Assembly (NCBI GenBank): GCA_900318245.1
Contig: ONJT01000002.1
Span: forward strand, 112,875 to 176,874
Direction: 5' to 3'
Source: an uncultured Bacteroidales bacterium
GTDB taxonomy: Bacteria; Bacteroidota; Bacteroidia; Bacteroidales; Paludibacteraceae
DNA: 64,000 nt
This document shows, in pieces, positions 1-8,483 of the stretch. Positions within the stretch are counted from its first letter, which is position 1, and every line of letters begins with the position of its first letter. Below the pieces are notes generated by a model. The model searched no databases and was not told the origin of the DNA. It saw only the letters and a program-made list of their open reading frames with translations. Both the position numbers and the translations under genes were made by a program.

Positions 1-2
1 CG

Positions 3-917
3 CACGTGCGCGTTCGGGGTCTCATGACCATGGCCACCAACACCGACGAGGAAGCGGAGATACGGCGGTGCTTTAGTGAGGCGAAAGCGGTTCTGAGTAA
101 TCTGAGTATTCCGAGTAAGCCGATTTTGTCAATGGGCATGAGCGATGACTATCGCCTCGCGATAGCGTGCGGCAGTACGATGGTGCGGATTGGTAGCACT
201 ATCTTTGGTGAGAGGTCGATAGGATCGACACCCGAACAGGCCATGCGGGCACTGCCGAAAGCGGTTTTTTTTGATCAGGACGGTGTGCTGTTTAACTCCA
301 TGCCGTACCATGCGGCGTCTTGGGAATGGTCGATGCAGAAGCACGGACTGCCGTTCACCAAGAACCAAACCTACCGCAACGAAGGCCGCACGGGTGCGTC
401 GGTCATCAACGAGGCGCATCGGTTGGTGCATGGCACGGATGCCACGCCGGAACTGATAGAAGCCGTGTATGCCGATAAGTCGCAGCATTTCAATAAGTTA
501 ACAGGCGGCAAACTGCCGGAACTGATACCCGGTATTCGCGAGGTATTGGCGTACCTCAAGAGCCGCGGCGTACAGTGTTGGGTCGTCACCGGTTCGGGTC
601 AGCGTTCGCTGCTCGACAACCTTCACAATACTTTTCCAGACACTTTCACGGGCGTCATTTCGGCCTTCGATGTGCAGCACGGCAAACCCCACCCCGAACC
701 GTATTTGAAGGCTTGGGAGCGTTGCGGTTTTGCGAAAAGCGAATGTATGGTGGTGGAAAATGCACCATTAGGTGTGCGGGCCGGCAAAGCGGCTGAACTT
801 TTTACGGCTGCGGTCAACACCGGTATTCTGCCCGACGAGGCGCTGTGGGAAGAGCACGCGGATGTGGTGCTGCCGAACATGGCCGCACTACTGGCGTGGT
901 TACAGCAGTGTCAGTAA
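3..917 (+). CDS. YggS C-terminal part fused to a HAD phosphatase (5' end outside window)
   Basis: The reading frame is open at the window edge, so the protein is truncated at its N-terminus. Numbering from the GTG at position 6, residues 1-70 match the C-terminal part of YggS/PLPBP, the PLP-homeostasis protein (LRGLMTMA-like start, then LSMGMSDDYRLAIACGSTMVRIG and IFGER). After a linker of about 14 residues comes a complete beta-phosphoglucomutase-type HAD domain: D90/D92 in FFDQDGVLF, T195 in VVTGSG, K227 in GKPHPEP, and ENAPLGV at 251-257. No stop or frameshift separates the parts. YggS and HAD proteins are normally separate genes; the fusion and any PLP-related phosphatase role are inference. 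It overlaps the convergent downstream gene by 18 bp. Confidence 0.8.
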   Translation, partial: HVRVRGLMTMATNTDEEAEIRRCFSEAKAVLSNLSIPSKPILSMGMSDDYRLAIACGSTMVRIGSTIFGERSIGSTPEQAMRALPKAVFFDQDGVLFNSMPYHAASWEWSMQKHGLPFTKNQTYRNEGRTGASVINEAHRLVHGTDATPELIEAVYADKSQHFNKLTGGKLPELIPGIREVLAYLKSRGVQCWVVTGSGQRSLLDNLHNTFPDTFTGVISAFDVQHGKPHPEPYLKAWERCGFAKSECMVVENAPLGVRAGKAAELFTAAVNTGILPDEALWEEHADVVLPNMAALLAWLQQCQ

Positions 918-1607
918 TTGCGGAAGCGAAGAAATCACCTTTAGTCCTTTTCCCCCTTCATCCTTAATTCCTTCCCCTCGTCTGTCAAAGAAGACCGCAT
1001 CGAGGCCGGCTTTCTGTGCGCCGAGGATGTCGGTCGTCATACTGTCGCCGACCATCAGCACGTCTTGCGGCATCAGGTCGCAGCGACGCAGGGCTTCCTC
1101 ATAGAACCGCACATCGGGTTTGTCGTAGCCGATATCCATGGAGATATACGTGTCCTCGAAGAGGTGCAGTACGCCGGCTTGCACCAAGCGACTGCGCTGC
1201 AGGTGACCGAAACTATTGCTGGCTGCAAAGAGTCGGTAACCCTTCGCGTGCAAGGCTTCCAAGGTCTCTTTCGCTCCCGGCACCAAGGTGTGCGTCATCC
1301 CCCACGCCGCGCGGAAAGCGTGCTTGAAAGGATCAACGGCCTCGGGCGGATAGCCTGCACGCTCACAAAACTCCTGCGGATAGAGTTCCATCACTTCCGC
1401 GACGGTATGCAGGCCGTGTTTTGCCTCCGAGAAGAGACGACCGGAGATCGCAAAGAAGAGCTCGAAGAGGGCATCATTATTCGGAGTACTCGGAGTATTC
1501 GGAGAATTCTGATTAATGACCGCCAAGGCAGCATCAAAAGCTTCCCGACAACAGGGGATGTAGTCGAGAATGGTGTCGTCTATGTCAATAAAAATAGCCT
1601 TGTACAT
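900..1607 (-). CDS. HAD-superfamily 5'-nucleotidase, YjjG-like
   Basis: A 235-residue protein with all four HAD motifs: D8/D10 in FIDIDDT, the SNSFGHLQRSRL motif-II region, K of KPDVRFY, and the acidic VGDSMTTDILGA motif. The FGHLQ/LVQAG segment and GLDAVFFDR close are typical of YjjG-type pyrimidine nucleotidases, which dephosphorylate (often damaged) pyrimidine monophosphates in the cytoplasm. The start is the ATG at 1607. Residues 31-44 (INQNSPNTPSTPNN) fall in the cap region and are encoded by a 9-bp repeat also present in two unrelated genes. The C-terminal GEGIKDEGGKGLK tail is also simple in composition. Substrate is not determined. Confidence 0.8.
   Translation of the reverse strand: MYKAIFIDIDDTILDYIPCCREAFDAALAVINQNSPNTPSTPNNDALFELFFAISGRLFSEAKHGLHTVAEVMELYPQEFCERAGYPPEAVDPFKHAFRAAWGMTHTLVPGAKETLEALHAKGYRLFAASNSFGHLQRSRLVQAGVLHLFEDTYISMDIGYDKPDVRFYEEALRRCDLMPQDVLMVGDSMTTDILGAQKAGLDAVFFDRRGEGIKDEGGKGLKVISSLPQLLTLL
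1478..1519. repeat. In-frame 9-bp repeat block, family A copy 1
   Basis: Plus-strand units of TCGGAGTAN run three times and end in TTCTGATTAATG. Read on the minus strand this encodes the Asn/Pro/Thr tract of the YjjG-like protein. The same unit and the same closing TCTGATT occur at 17985-18040 and 38291-38365. Confidence 0.8.
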
Positions 1608-1616
1608 CAGTTAATT

Positions 1617-1640
1617 ACAAAAAAAGAGCCCATACGGCTC
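1617..1640 (-). terminator. Rho-independent terminator downstream of tRNA-Pro
   Basis: On the minus strand GAGCC-GTATG-GGCTC is followed by a run of T (A-run at 1619-1625 on the plus strand). It lies between the tRNA and the start of the YjjG-like gene. Confidence 0.65.
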
Positions 1641-1681
1641 GTCTCCTTTAGAGATTCGGGAGTCCTTGCGGACCCCCGATG

Positions 1682-1756
1682 TCGGGTAGGCGAGATTCGA
1701 ACTCACGACCTCCTGCTCCCAAAGCAGGCATTCTAACCGGGCTGAACTACTACCCG
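1682..1756 (-). tRNA. tRNA-Pro (anticodon UGG)
   Basis: The acceptor arms CGGGTAG (1756-1750) and CTACCCG (1689-1683) pair over seven bases, with discriminator A at 1682. The anticodon stem CCTGC/GCAGG encloses a seven-base loop TTTGGGA, giving anticodon UGG. The T arm contains GTGAG-TTCGAAT-CTCGC. CCA is not encoded. Terminators and hairpins follow on the minus strand. Confidence 0.95.
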
Positions 1757-1832
1757 CAGCGCCTTCGTTCTCAAAAGCGGGTGCAAAGGTACTGCTTTTT
1801 TTTGAATTGTGCAAATAAATTTGCGTTTTTTG

Positions 1833-3305
1833 TTATAAAACGACTTCTTCTCCGTGTTCCGGTACCTCTATATTCTTAAATCCCGCTTCGTGTAAGTGCT
1901 CCTTATAGGCCGTCGCGGCTTCTTCGGCGCCGTGCACCACGAACACGCGCTTCACGTCATTAACCTGCAAGCTGCGGGTGAGGTAGTCGATCATCTCCTG
2001 GTAGTCGCCGTGTCCGGAAAAACTCTCTATCTTGGTGATCTGCGCCTTAATACGTCGGTCGAGACCGAAGATGGATATCCACTGCAGTCCCGGTTGTTGG
2101 ATGCGCGCGCCGAGCGTGGTGGGTTCGCAATAGCCGACGATGAGGATCGTGCAGCGCGGGTCGGAGATATGATTCGCCACGTGGTGCTTGATACGTCCTG
2201 CCTCCAACATGCCGCTCGCGGAGATGATGATACACGGTTCTTCTTTGTGGTTCAGCATCTTCGACTCGTTGATGTCGGTGATGTAGCGCAGGGTGTTGAA
2301 GCCGAAGGGATCGGGATCGAAGCGCAAGGTGTCTTGTACCTCGTCGCTCAGTTCGTCCGGGTACATGCGGAAGATCTGGGTGGCGTTCGTACTCATCGGG
2401 CTATCCACGTACACGGGGATGTGCGGCAGGCGCCCGTCGTTATAGAGTTGGTTCAGCACATAGACAATCTCTTGCGTACGGCCGACGGAGAAAGACGGGA
2501 TGAGCAACTGGCCTTTGCGATAGACGCAGGTGTCCTCCACGATGCCGAGCAGCTGCTCTTCGGTAGCTTCCGGCGCGTCGTGCAGGCGATCGCCATACGT
2601 GGACTCGCAAATCAGGTAGTCGCACTGCGGGAAGAGTTGCGGCGACGGCAGGATGTGACTCTTCGGTCGACCTATATCACCCGTGTACGTCAACCTTTTC
2701 CACCGCTTAGCCCCTTTTCCGTCAAGGGTTTCCCCCGTTCCGTCGGGGGACACCGTCTCATATACCTCGAGGCTACAAATCGCGCCTCCGAGCATGTGGC
2801 CGGAGTTGGTGAAGGTCAGCAGCACGTCATCGAACAGCCGGAAGCGGCGGTCGTAGCCGTAAGTGACGAAATGCTTCATCGCGCGGTTGACGTCCTGCTG
2901 GTTGTAGAGCGGTTCGACTTTGTATTTCTTGCCTTTCTCCTTATGGGGATTCTGGCGGTCAATCTTCTTGTTGTAGGTTCGCACATCCTGCTCCTGGATG
3001 AAGGCAGTGTCGGCGAGCATGAGTGCACACAAGTCGCGCGTCGCGGGCGTGCAGTATATATCACCCTTGAAACCCATTTTTACGATATAGGGAATCAGTC
3101 CCGAATGGTCAATATGCGCATGGCTGAGCACTACGCAGTCGAGCGTCGCAGGGTCAAAACCGAGGTCCCTGTTCGCCGCGTCGGTCTCCATTCCTTTACC
3201 TTGATACATGCCGCAGTCGAGCAGTATCGTGTGTCCTGAATCGGTGGTGATGAGGTGCTTACTTCCGGTCACTTCTCGCGTGGCCCCTAAGAATTGAACT
3301 TTCAT
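1833..3305 (-). CDS. Beta-CASP metallo-beta-lactamase-fold ribonuclease (CPSF/Ysh1-like)
   Basis: A 490-residue cytoplasmic MBL-fold protein. The metal motif HxHxDH is H62-A-H64-I-D66-H67. A beta-CASP domain follows (GRTQEIVYVLNQL, IPVYVDSPMS, ISASGMLEAGR), then an RMMBL-type end (SFSGHGDYQEMIDYL, VHGAEEAATAYKEHL). This layout is known from RNA-processing nucleases of the CPSF73/MTH1203 group. Residues about 184-198 (VSPDGTGETLDGKG) sit between two conserved strands, are not typical of the family, and are encoded by a hairpin repeat also found in the CobW-like gene. The RNA target is unknown. Confidence 0.85.
   Translation of the reverse strand: MKVQFLGATREVTGSKHLITTDSGHTILLDCGMYQGKGMETDAANRDLGFDPATLDCVVLSHAHIDHSGLIPYIVKMGFKGDIYCTPATRDLCALMLADTAFIQEQDVRTYNKKIDRQNPHKEKGKKYKVEPLYNQQDVNRAMKHFVTYGYDRRFRLFDDVLLTFTNSGHMLGGAICSLEVYETVSPDGTGETLDGKGAKRWKRLTYTGDIGRPKSHILPSPQLFPQCDYLICESTYGDRLHDAPEATEEQLLGIVEDTCVYRKGQLLIPSFSVGRTQEIVYVLNQLYNDGRLPHIPVYVDSPMSTNATQIFRMYPDELSDEVQDTLRFDPDPFGFNTLRYITDINESKMLNHKEEPCIIISASGMLEAGRIKHHVANHISDPRCTILIVGYCEPTTLGARIQQPGLQWISIFGLDRRIKAQITKIESFSGHGDYQEMIDYLTRSLQVNDVKRVFVVHGAEEAATAYKEHLHEAGFKNIEVPEHGEEVVL
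2711..2754. repeat. In-frame hairpin repeat, family B copy 1
   Basis: A 44-bp block containing the stem TCCCCCG/CGGGGGA with loop TTCCGT. It encodes VSPDGTGETLDGKG on the minus strand inside the beta-CASP RNase. Copy 2 at 41153-41194 differs by one single-base indel and about three substitutions, mainly in the hairpin loop. Confidence 0.85.
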
Positions 3306-3341
3306 GGTTTTTCGAATTATGCTGCAAATTTACAACTTTTT

Positions 3342-3372
3342 TTGCATATATCAAAATATTTTTGTACTTTTG
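3342..3372 (+). promoter_or_regulatory. Bacteroidota-type promoter for the S9 peptidase gene
   Basis: TTG at 3342-3344 and TACTTTTG at 3365-3372 are 20 bp apart, matching the TTG/TAnnTTTG consensus of the Bacteroidota primary sigma factor. Predicted transcription start is near 3380, 13 bp before the ATG. Confidence 0.85.
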
Positions 3373-3392
3373 CAGCGCAAAAGTTTGTGAAC

Positions 3393-5504
3393 ATGAAAAA
3401 ATTAGCGATTTTTATTATGGCAGCAGTGGCTTTAGTAGGTGTAAGTTGCCAAAAGGCAGAAGAAGGTAAGGCTCCTATCACGAAGCCGCAAATCACCATT
3501 GAGGGCGGTCGGTTGACACCCGAAGGACTCTGGGCGATGGGACGTATCGGTGCGGTACAAAGCGATATCGAGACGGGTTGGCTGGCCTACACCGTGAGTT
3601 ACTACAGCGTAGAGGAGAACCGCTCGACGACTTGGATCCGTATATGCGACCCGTACGCAAAAGAAGGCGAGTTGGAGGTGTTTGATGAGTTCGTCGGCTA
3701 TGAACCGGCATGGTTCGGCGCCAGCGGTTGGCTCGCATTTATGCGCGGCGGACAGTTGTACTTGCGTCGCGACAAAGAGGAAGTGAAAGTAGAAGGCGCC
3801 GAGGATATCGAAGGCTTCCTACTCTCCCCGATGCGCGATAAGATCATTCTGGTTAAGCAAATAAAGACCGTTCCTTCGACCGTCGATAAATATCCGGATC
3901 TGCCGCTCGCAACCGGGCATATGCACGAGGATTTGATGTATAAGCACTGGGACGAGTGGACGGAGACCGCTCCGCAGCCTTTTGTATGTCCGCTGGAGAT
4001 CAGTTATTACGGCGAAGGCGAGCGCATCAAGACCGCGAAAGTCGGTGAGAGCGTGAACATCCTCGAGGGCACGGCTTTCGAGAGTCCGATGAAGCCCTTC
4101 GGCGGCATCGAGCAGTTGGCATGGAATCCCAACAACGAAGAGATCGCGTACACCTGCCGCAAGAAGACGGGTTTGGAGTATGCCGTTTCGACCAACAGCG
4201 ATATTTTCCTTTATAACGTGAACACGCGCGAGGAGCGTAATATCACCGAGGACAATAAGGGCTACGACACGAATCCGAAATACTCGCCGAATGGCGAGTG
4301 GATCGCGTGGTCGTCCATGGAGCGCGACGGCTACGAGAGTGACCAGAACCGCCTGATGGTGATGAATCTGAAGACCGGCGAGAAACGCTTCATCAGTCAT
4401 TACTTAGACACCAACGTGGATGAGTTTGCGTGGTACAACGACTCCGTGCTGCTCGGCACCGCCGTCATTCAGGGCACTATTCACCTCTGGGCAATGGGAC
4501 TCGAAGGCTGGTGCGCGAAGATGACCGAAGGGCAGTTTGACGTGAGTCTGGCCGATGTCACGGATCACTATGCTTACCTGCTGAGACACTCGATGCGCGA
4601 GGCGAACGAGATATGCGTGCTCGATGTAGCGAAGGCGCTGGCGAAAGTGGACGGATATATTGAGTTGACCCAACTGACGCACGAGAACGATAATATCTAC
4701 GACCAGATCGAGCGCTCGACAGTAGTGCCGCGCTGGCAGAAGACGACGGATGGCAAAGACATGCTGACCTGGATCATCTACCCGCCGCATTTCGACCCGA
4801 ACAAGAAATACCCGACCATCCTCTATTGCGAGGGCGGTCCGCAAAGTCCGGTTTCGCAGTTCTGGTCCTTCCGATGGAACTTCATGATGATGTCCGCGGG
4901 CGACTACATCATCGTTGCGCCGAACCGCCGCGGTCTGCCGGGCTTTGGCAAAGAGTGGAACGAAGAGATCAGCGGCGACTACAGCGGCCAGTGTATGCGC
5001 GACTATTTCACCGCTATTGATGAGTTCTGCAAAGAGCCGTACGTGGACAAAGACCACCTCGGTTGCGTCGGTGCGTCCTTCGGCGGATTCAGCGTCTATT
5101 GGATCGCCGGTCACCACGAGGGTCGCTTCAAAGCCTTCATCGCGCACGACGGTATCTTCAACCTCGAGATGCAGTACCTGGAGACCGAAGAGAAATGGTT
5201 TGCCAACTGGGACCTCGGCGGCGCGTACTGGGACAAAGACAACAAGATCGCACAGCGTACGTACGCCAACAGTCCGCATAAGTTCGTTGATAAGTGGGAC
5301 ACCCCGATACTATGCATCCACGGCGAGAAAGACTACCGTATCTTAGCGAACCAGGCGATGGCGGCCTACGACGCGGCCAAGATGCGCGGCGTGCCGGCGG
5401 AGTTGCTGATCTTCCCGGACGAGAACCACTGGGTACTCAAGCCCCAGAACGGAATACTGTGGCAGCGCGAGTTCCGCGGATGGCTCGACCGCTGGTTGAA
5501 GTAG
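3393..5504 (+). CDS. S9-family dipeptidyl-peptidase/prolyl oligopeptidase lipoprotein
   Basis: Start chosen at the ATG at 3393, just after the promoter, giving 703 residues. A lipoprotein signal (MKKLAIFIMAAVALVGVSC) places it in the periplasm or on a membrane. An N-terminal beta-propeller with PD40/WD40-like repeats (e.g. NPNNEEIAYTCR, YSPNGEWIAWSS) precedes an alpha/beta-hydrolase domain. The catalytic triad is S562 in GASFGGF, D647 in GEKDYRI and H679 in DENHW. The C-terminal order (ANSPHKFVDKWDTPILCIHGEKD) is typical of DPP5/acylaminoacyl-peptidase-like enzymes. It likely releases dipeptides from peptides taken into the periplasm. Exact specificity is inference. Confidence 0.9.
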   Translation: MKKLAIFIMAAVALVGVSCQKAEEGKAPITKPQITIEGGRLTPEGLWAMGRIGAVQSDIETGWLAYTVSYYSVEENRSTTWIRICDPYAKEGELEVFDEFVGYEPAWFGASGWLAFMRGGQLYLRRDKEEVKVEGAEDIEGFLLSPMRDKIILVKQIKTVPSTVDKYPDLPLATGHMHEDLMYKHWDEWTETAPQPFVCPLEISYYGEGERIKTAKVGESVNILEGTAFESPMKPFGGIEQLAWNPNNEEIAYTCRKKTGLEYAVSTNSDIFLYNVNTREERNITEDNKGYDTNPKYSPNGEWIAWSSMERDGYESDQNRLMVMNLKTGEKRFISHYLDTNVDEFAWYNDSVLLGTAVIQGTIHLWAMGLEGWCAKMTEGQFDVSLADVTDHYAYLLRHSMREANEICVLDVAKALAKVDGYIELTQLTHENDNIYDQIERSTVVPRWQKTTDGKDMLTWIIYPPHFDPNKKYPTILYCEGGPQSPVSQFWSFRWNFMMMSAGDYIIVAPNRRGLPGFGKEWNEEISGDYSGQCMRDYFTAIDEFCKEPYVDKDHLGCVGASFGGFSVYWIAGHHEGRFKAFIAHDGIFNLEMQYLETEEKWFANWDLGGAYWDKDNKIAQRTYANSPHKFVDKWDTPILCIHGEKDYRILANQAMAAYDAAKMRGVPAELLIFPDENHWVLKPQNGILWQREFRGWLDRWLK

Positions 5505-5614
5505 TTCGCATATTAACCCTTCGGAGGAATTCGCCCCCTGCTCAATGACTCTCGCGGACCCCAACCGCTCGAGACACCTCCGAGAGGCTTATATGCTCAC
5601 TAAAATAAATTAAC

Positions 5615-6328
5615 ATGAAATATAATTATTCATATGAGATGAGATACCAGGAGTCGGACGCGCATAAGAAAACGCGTCTGTACCACCTGGAGGAATACCT
5701 ATTGGAAGTTGCAGGTAAGGCTGCCGATGAATTGGGCTACGGCATCGCAGCCATGCATCCGAGAGGTTTAGGATGGATCTTGACGCGCTTGTCGCTGGAG
5801 TTATACGAACTGCCGAGACACAACGATGTGGTGCGCTTTGAGACCTGGATTGAGTCAAACGCACACATGCTCAGCACGCGTGATTTCCGGCTCTATTTGG
5901 GCGACCGGCTGATCGGACAATGTAAGTCGGTGTGGGCGGTGTTGGACCTGGAGAAACGCGAACTTGTCAATATCTTCGACGAGCCGATCTTCAAGGATTG
6001 CGTGGACGGCGAGGTGATTGACTTGCCGCGCGTGCGGATGACAACCATCCCCGAACCGACGGGCATCGCGCCGCATAAGATCGTCTATTCGGACATCGAC
6101 TATAACGGGCACTGCAACAGTTGCCGCTACCTGCAAGCCATGCTCGACGCGTACCTACCCGACATCTACGGCAAGAAAGTGCGGCTGGACATCAATTACA
6201 GCAAAGAAGCTATGCTCGGCGAGTTGATGCAGATACATTACCTTGTCTCCGAGGACGGTGTGCAATATCAAATGAAGAACGAAGCGGGAGAGACGAGCAG
6301 CTCAGCGAAGATAACGATTAGTGAATGA
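5615..6328 (+). CDS. Acyl-ACP thioesterase
   Basis: A 237-residue cytoplasmic protein of the double hot-dog acyl-ACP thioesterase family. Evidence includes the N-terminal YEMRYQESD, RGLGWILTRLSLELYELP, WIESNAH and SVWAVLDLEKRELVNI segments, and in the second hot-dog YSDIDYNGHCNSCRYLQAMLDAY, whose D-N-H region aligns with the family active site. It hydrolyses acyl-ACP to free fatty acid and ends chain elongation. The 110-bp gap upstream holds a long imperfect hairpin (TCGGAGG at about 5521 with CCTCCGA at about 5576), possibly the terminator of the peptidase gene. The stop is followed by GTGAATTAGTGAAT, a short direct repeat. Confidence 0.88.
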   Translation: MKYNYSYEMRYQESDAHKKTRLYHLEEYLLEVAGKAADELGYGIAAMHPRGLGWILTRLSLELYELPRHNDVVRFETWIESNAHMLSTRDFRLYLGDRLIGQCKSVWAVLDLEKRELVNIFDEPIFKDCVDGEVIDLPRVRMTTIPEPTGIAPHKIVYSDIDYNGHCNSCRYLQAMLDAYLPDIYGKKVRLDINYSKEAMLGELMQIHYLVSEDGVQYQMKNEAGETSSSAKITISE

Positions 6329-6343
6329 GTGAATTAGTGAATT

Positions 6344-6829
6344 ATGGAGATACAAGAAACTTCGACGTTATTGAAACGTCCGGCAGAGTTGGAATGCGAT
6401 GTGGTACGCTTCCAGAATCAGAAAGACAAGTGGATCGCCTTTGTGGGCTTGAAGGACGGTCGTCCGTACGAGATCTTCACGGGTCTGGCAGACGACGAAA
6501 TGGGAATTGCGCTGCCCAAGAGCGTAGTGAAAGGAAAGATCCTGAAGGTTGTTCAACCGGACGGCACGAAGCGCTATGACTTCCAGTTCGTCAACACCCG
6601 CGGGTTTAAGACCACCGTCGAAGGACTGAGTTATAAGTTCGACCGCGAGTTCTGGAACTACGCCCGTCTGATCTCCGGCGTGTTGCGCTACGGCATGCCG
6701 ATCGACCAGGTGGTACACATGATCAGCGGTCTGCAAATGGACAATGACTCCATCAACTCCTGGACCACCGGTGTGGCGCGCGTGCTCAAGCGCTACGTTC
6801 CCGGAGCAGAGATCTCTGAAGACGAATAA
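6344..6829 (+). CDS. Stand-alone class II ribonucleotide reductase C-terminal (TSCPD-like) domain protein
   Basis: A 161-residue protein that resembles only the C-terminal domain of B12-dependent ribonucleotide reductase NrdJ: LKRPAELECDVVRF, an FVGLKDGRPYEIF strand pair, and the helical ARLISGVLRYGMPIDQVVHMISGL. No catalytic barrel is encoded nearby. In NrdJ this domain is connected with thiol regeneration, but no CxxC is present here, so an accessory or regulatory role seems more likely. It follows the thioesterase by 15 bp and is closed by a strong terminator. Family match is by pattern reading only. Confidence 0.6.
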   Translation: MEIQETSTLLKRPAELECDVVRFQNQKDKWIAFVGLKDGRPYEIFTGLADDEMGIALPKSVVKGKILKVVQPDGTKRYDFQFVNTRGFKTTVEGLSYKFDREFWNYARLISGVLRYGMPIDQVVHMISGLQMDNDSINSWTTGVARVLKRYVPGAEISEDE

Positions 6830-6833
6830 AAGA

Positions 6834-6864
6834 AAAAGCCGGCGCTGGCCGGCTTTTCTTTTTT
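6834..6864 (+). terminator. Rho-independent terminator
   Basis: AAAAGCCGGC (6834-6843), loop GCTG, GCCGGCTTTT (6848-6857), then a T-rich tail. The 10-bp stem with A-tract makes it work for both strands; the convergent RNase G gene stops at 6863. Confidence 0.9.
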
Positions 6865-8389
6865 ACTTTTCTGCAATAAATCGCGTTTCGAGCATTCCCA
6901 GGGACTGATTCTCCACCACTTTGATACCGTACTTACGTCTCCACTGGCCGGCTAAGGAACGCCAGAAACCGCGCGTGACGTAGGAATAGATGTAGGGGTG
7001 AAGATGCAACTGCAACCCCTTTCCGTGGTGTAGGAACTCCTGTTCGCATTGCTCTGCGAGTTGGTCGGTAAAGAGTATCGATGCTTGGATCTTCCCCTTG
7101 CCGCCGCAGGTCGGACAGGTCTCTTCCACCTGCACTTCCACTGCCGGACGCACGCGCTGACGCGTGATCTGCATCAGGCCGAACTTACTGAGCGGCAAGA
7201 CATTATGCTTCGCCCGGTCGCGGTCCATGAGCTTGCGTACGAAGTCATAGAGCTGCTGCTGATGGCCTTTATCGTTCATGTCGATGAAATCGACGATGAT
7301 GATGCCGCCGATATCGCGCAGACGCAACTGATGTACCAACTCCTCTGCTGCCAGCATGTTAAACTGGAAGGCATTCTCCTCTTGGTCCTCGTAGATCTTC
7401 TTGCTGCCGGAATTGACATCAATGGAGAACAGTGCTTCGGTTTTGTCGATAATGAGGTAACCTCCATGCTTAAAACCGACCGTTCTGCCGAGTCCCGTCT
7501 TCATTTGGCGGGTGATGTCGAAATGGTCAAAGATCGGCTGCGTGCCGTCGTAAAACTTCACGATCTTCGCGCTCTCGGGTGCGATGAGTTCCAAATACTG
7601 CCGTACTTCGTTGTAGATATCGCGGTCATTGATTTGGATGGTGGTGAAGTCGGGACTGAGGACGTCGCGGATAATACCGAGCGTACGTCCCATCTCTTCG
7701 CTAACCAGACTGACGGGTTCTTTCTGCTGCAGGGTCTTGATGGTCTCTTGCCACCGCTCCACGAGCAACCGTAACTCATTGTCCAGTTCAGCCACGCGCT
7801 TGTCTTCGGCTACAGTACGAACGATGATGCCAAACCCTTGCGGTTTGATAGAGAGCATCAGTTGTTTGAGACGCTGGCGTTCTGCCTCGCGTTTAATCTT
7901 CTGACTGACCATTACACCGTCAGAGAAGGGGATGAGGACGATATTACGTCCTGCGATAGAGATCTCGGCCGTGAGGCGCGGACCCTTGGTATTGATCGGC
8001 TCCTTAGAGACCTGCACCAGAATAGGATCACCTACCTTCAGTACCTCTGCGATCTGTCCTTCTTTACCCACCTCGGGCTGCCGCGGGGTCTTTTGAATCA
8101 AAGGCACGCGACGTCTATCCGAGACGGCTTTGGTGACATAGGTCTGCAGCGTTCGAAACTGAGAACCTAAATCCAGATAATGCAGAAAAGCTTCTTTTTC
8201 GTGACCTACATCCACAAAGACTGCGTTGAGCGCCGGCATCACTTTCTTGACGCGCCCGTAGTAAATATTTCCTACGGCGAAGTTGTCCTGGTCGCGTTTC
8301 TCACGCGCCACTTCTTGCAAGCGGTCATCCTCTGTCAGCGCGATCGAAATCTCTTGCGGCTGTACGTCCACAATTAATTCGCTTTTCAT
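6863..8389 (-). CDS. rng: Ribonuclease G/E family endoribonuclease
   Basis: A 508-residue protein with the RNase E/G catalytic half only. An S1-like domain is near the N-terminus (NIYYGRVKKVMPALNAVFVDVGHEKEAFLH). The RNase-H-like core carries the metal site: the first acidic residue in ALFSIDVNSG and the second in DFIDMNDKGHQQQLYDF. The zinc-link motif is CPTCGGKGK. Bacteroidota Rng proteins have this size and lack a long degradosome scaffold. It processes rRNA and turns over mRNA. It is the third gene of the HU-COX24-rng series but is separated from it by a terminator. Confidence 0.93.
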   Translation of the reverse strand: MKSELIVDVQPQEISIALTEDDRLQEVAREKRDQDNFAVGNIYYGRVKKVMPALNAVFVDVGHEKEAFLHYLDLGSQFRTLQTYVTKAVSDRRRVPLIQKTPRQPEVGKEGQIAEVLKVGDPILVQVSKEPINTKGPRLTAEISIAGRNIVLIPFSDGVMVSQKIKREAERQRLKQLMLSIKPQGFGIIVRTVAEDKRVAELDNELRLLVERWQETIKTLQQKEPVSLVSEEMGRTLGIIRDVLSPDFTTIQINDRDIYNEVRQYLELIAPESAKIVKFYDGTQPIFDHFDITRQMKTGLGRTVGFKHGGYLIIDKTEALFSIDVNSGSKKIYEDQEENAFQFNMLAAEELVHQLRLRDIGGIIIVDFIDMNDKGHQQQLYDFVRKLMDRDRAKHNVLPLSKFGLMQITRQRVRPAVEVQVEETCPTCGGKGKIQASILFTDQLAEQCEQEFLHHGKGLQLHLHPYIYSYVTRGFWRSLAGQWRRKYGIKVVENQSLGMLETRFIAEK

Positions 8390-8410
8390 ACTTGAAAGGA
8401 TTAAATCAAT

Positions 8411-8469
8411 AAATAAAAAAGCCTTGTGGCAACGTGTCTACACTTAGACACGTCTAAAGCCACAAAGCT
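8411..8469 (-). terminator. Long hairpin terminator after the COX24-type gene
   Basis: On the minus strand AGCTTTGTGGC pairs with GCCACAAGGCT, with a nested CGTGTCTA/TAGACACG hairpin, followed by TTTTTTATTT. It separates the HU/COX24 transcript from rng. Confidence 0.75.
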
Positions 8470-8483
8470 GCATGCACCGTCAT

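Noticed and set aside
1611-1814. Short ORFs over 1611-1879
   Set aside because: They run through the tRNA-Pro gene and its terminator.
1896-3239. Plus-strand ORF of 447 codons opposite the RNase gene
   Set aside because: It mirrors the codon structure of the beta-CASP RNase, has no family features, and lacks a promoter; a shadow ORF.
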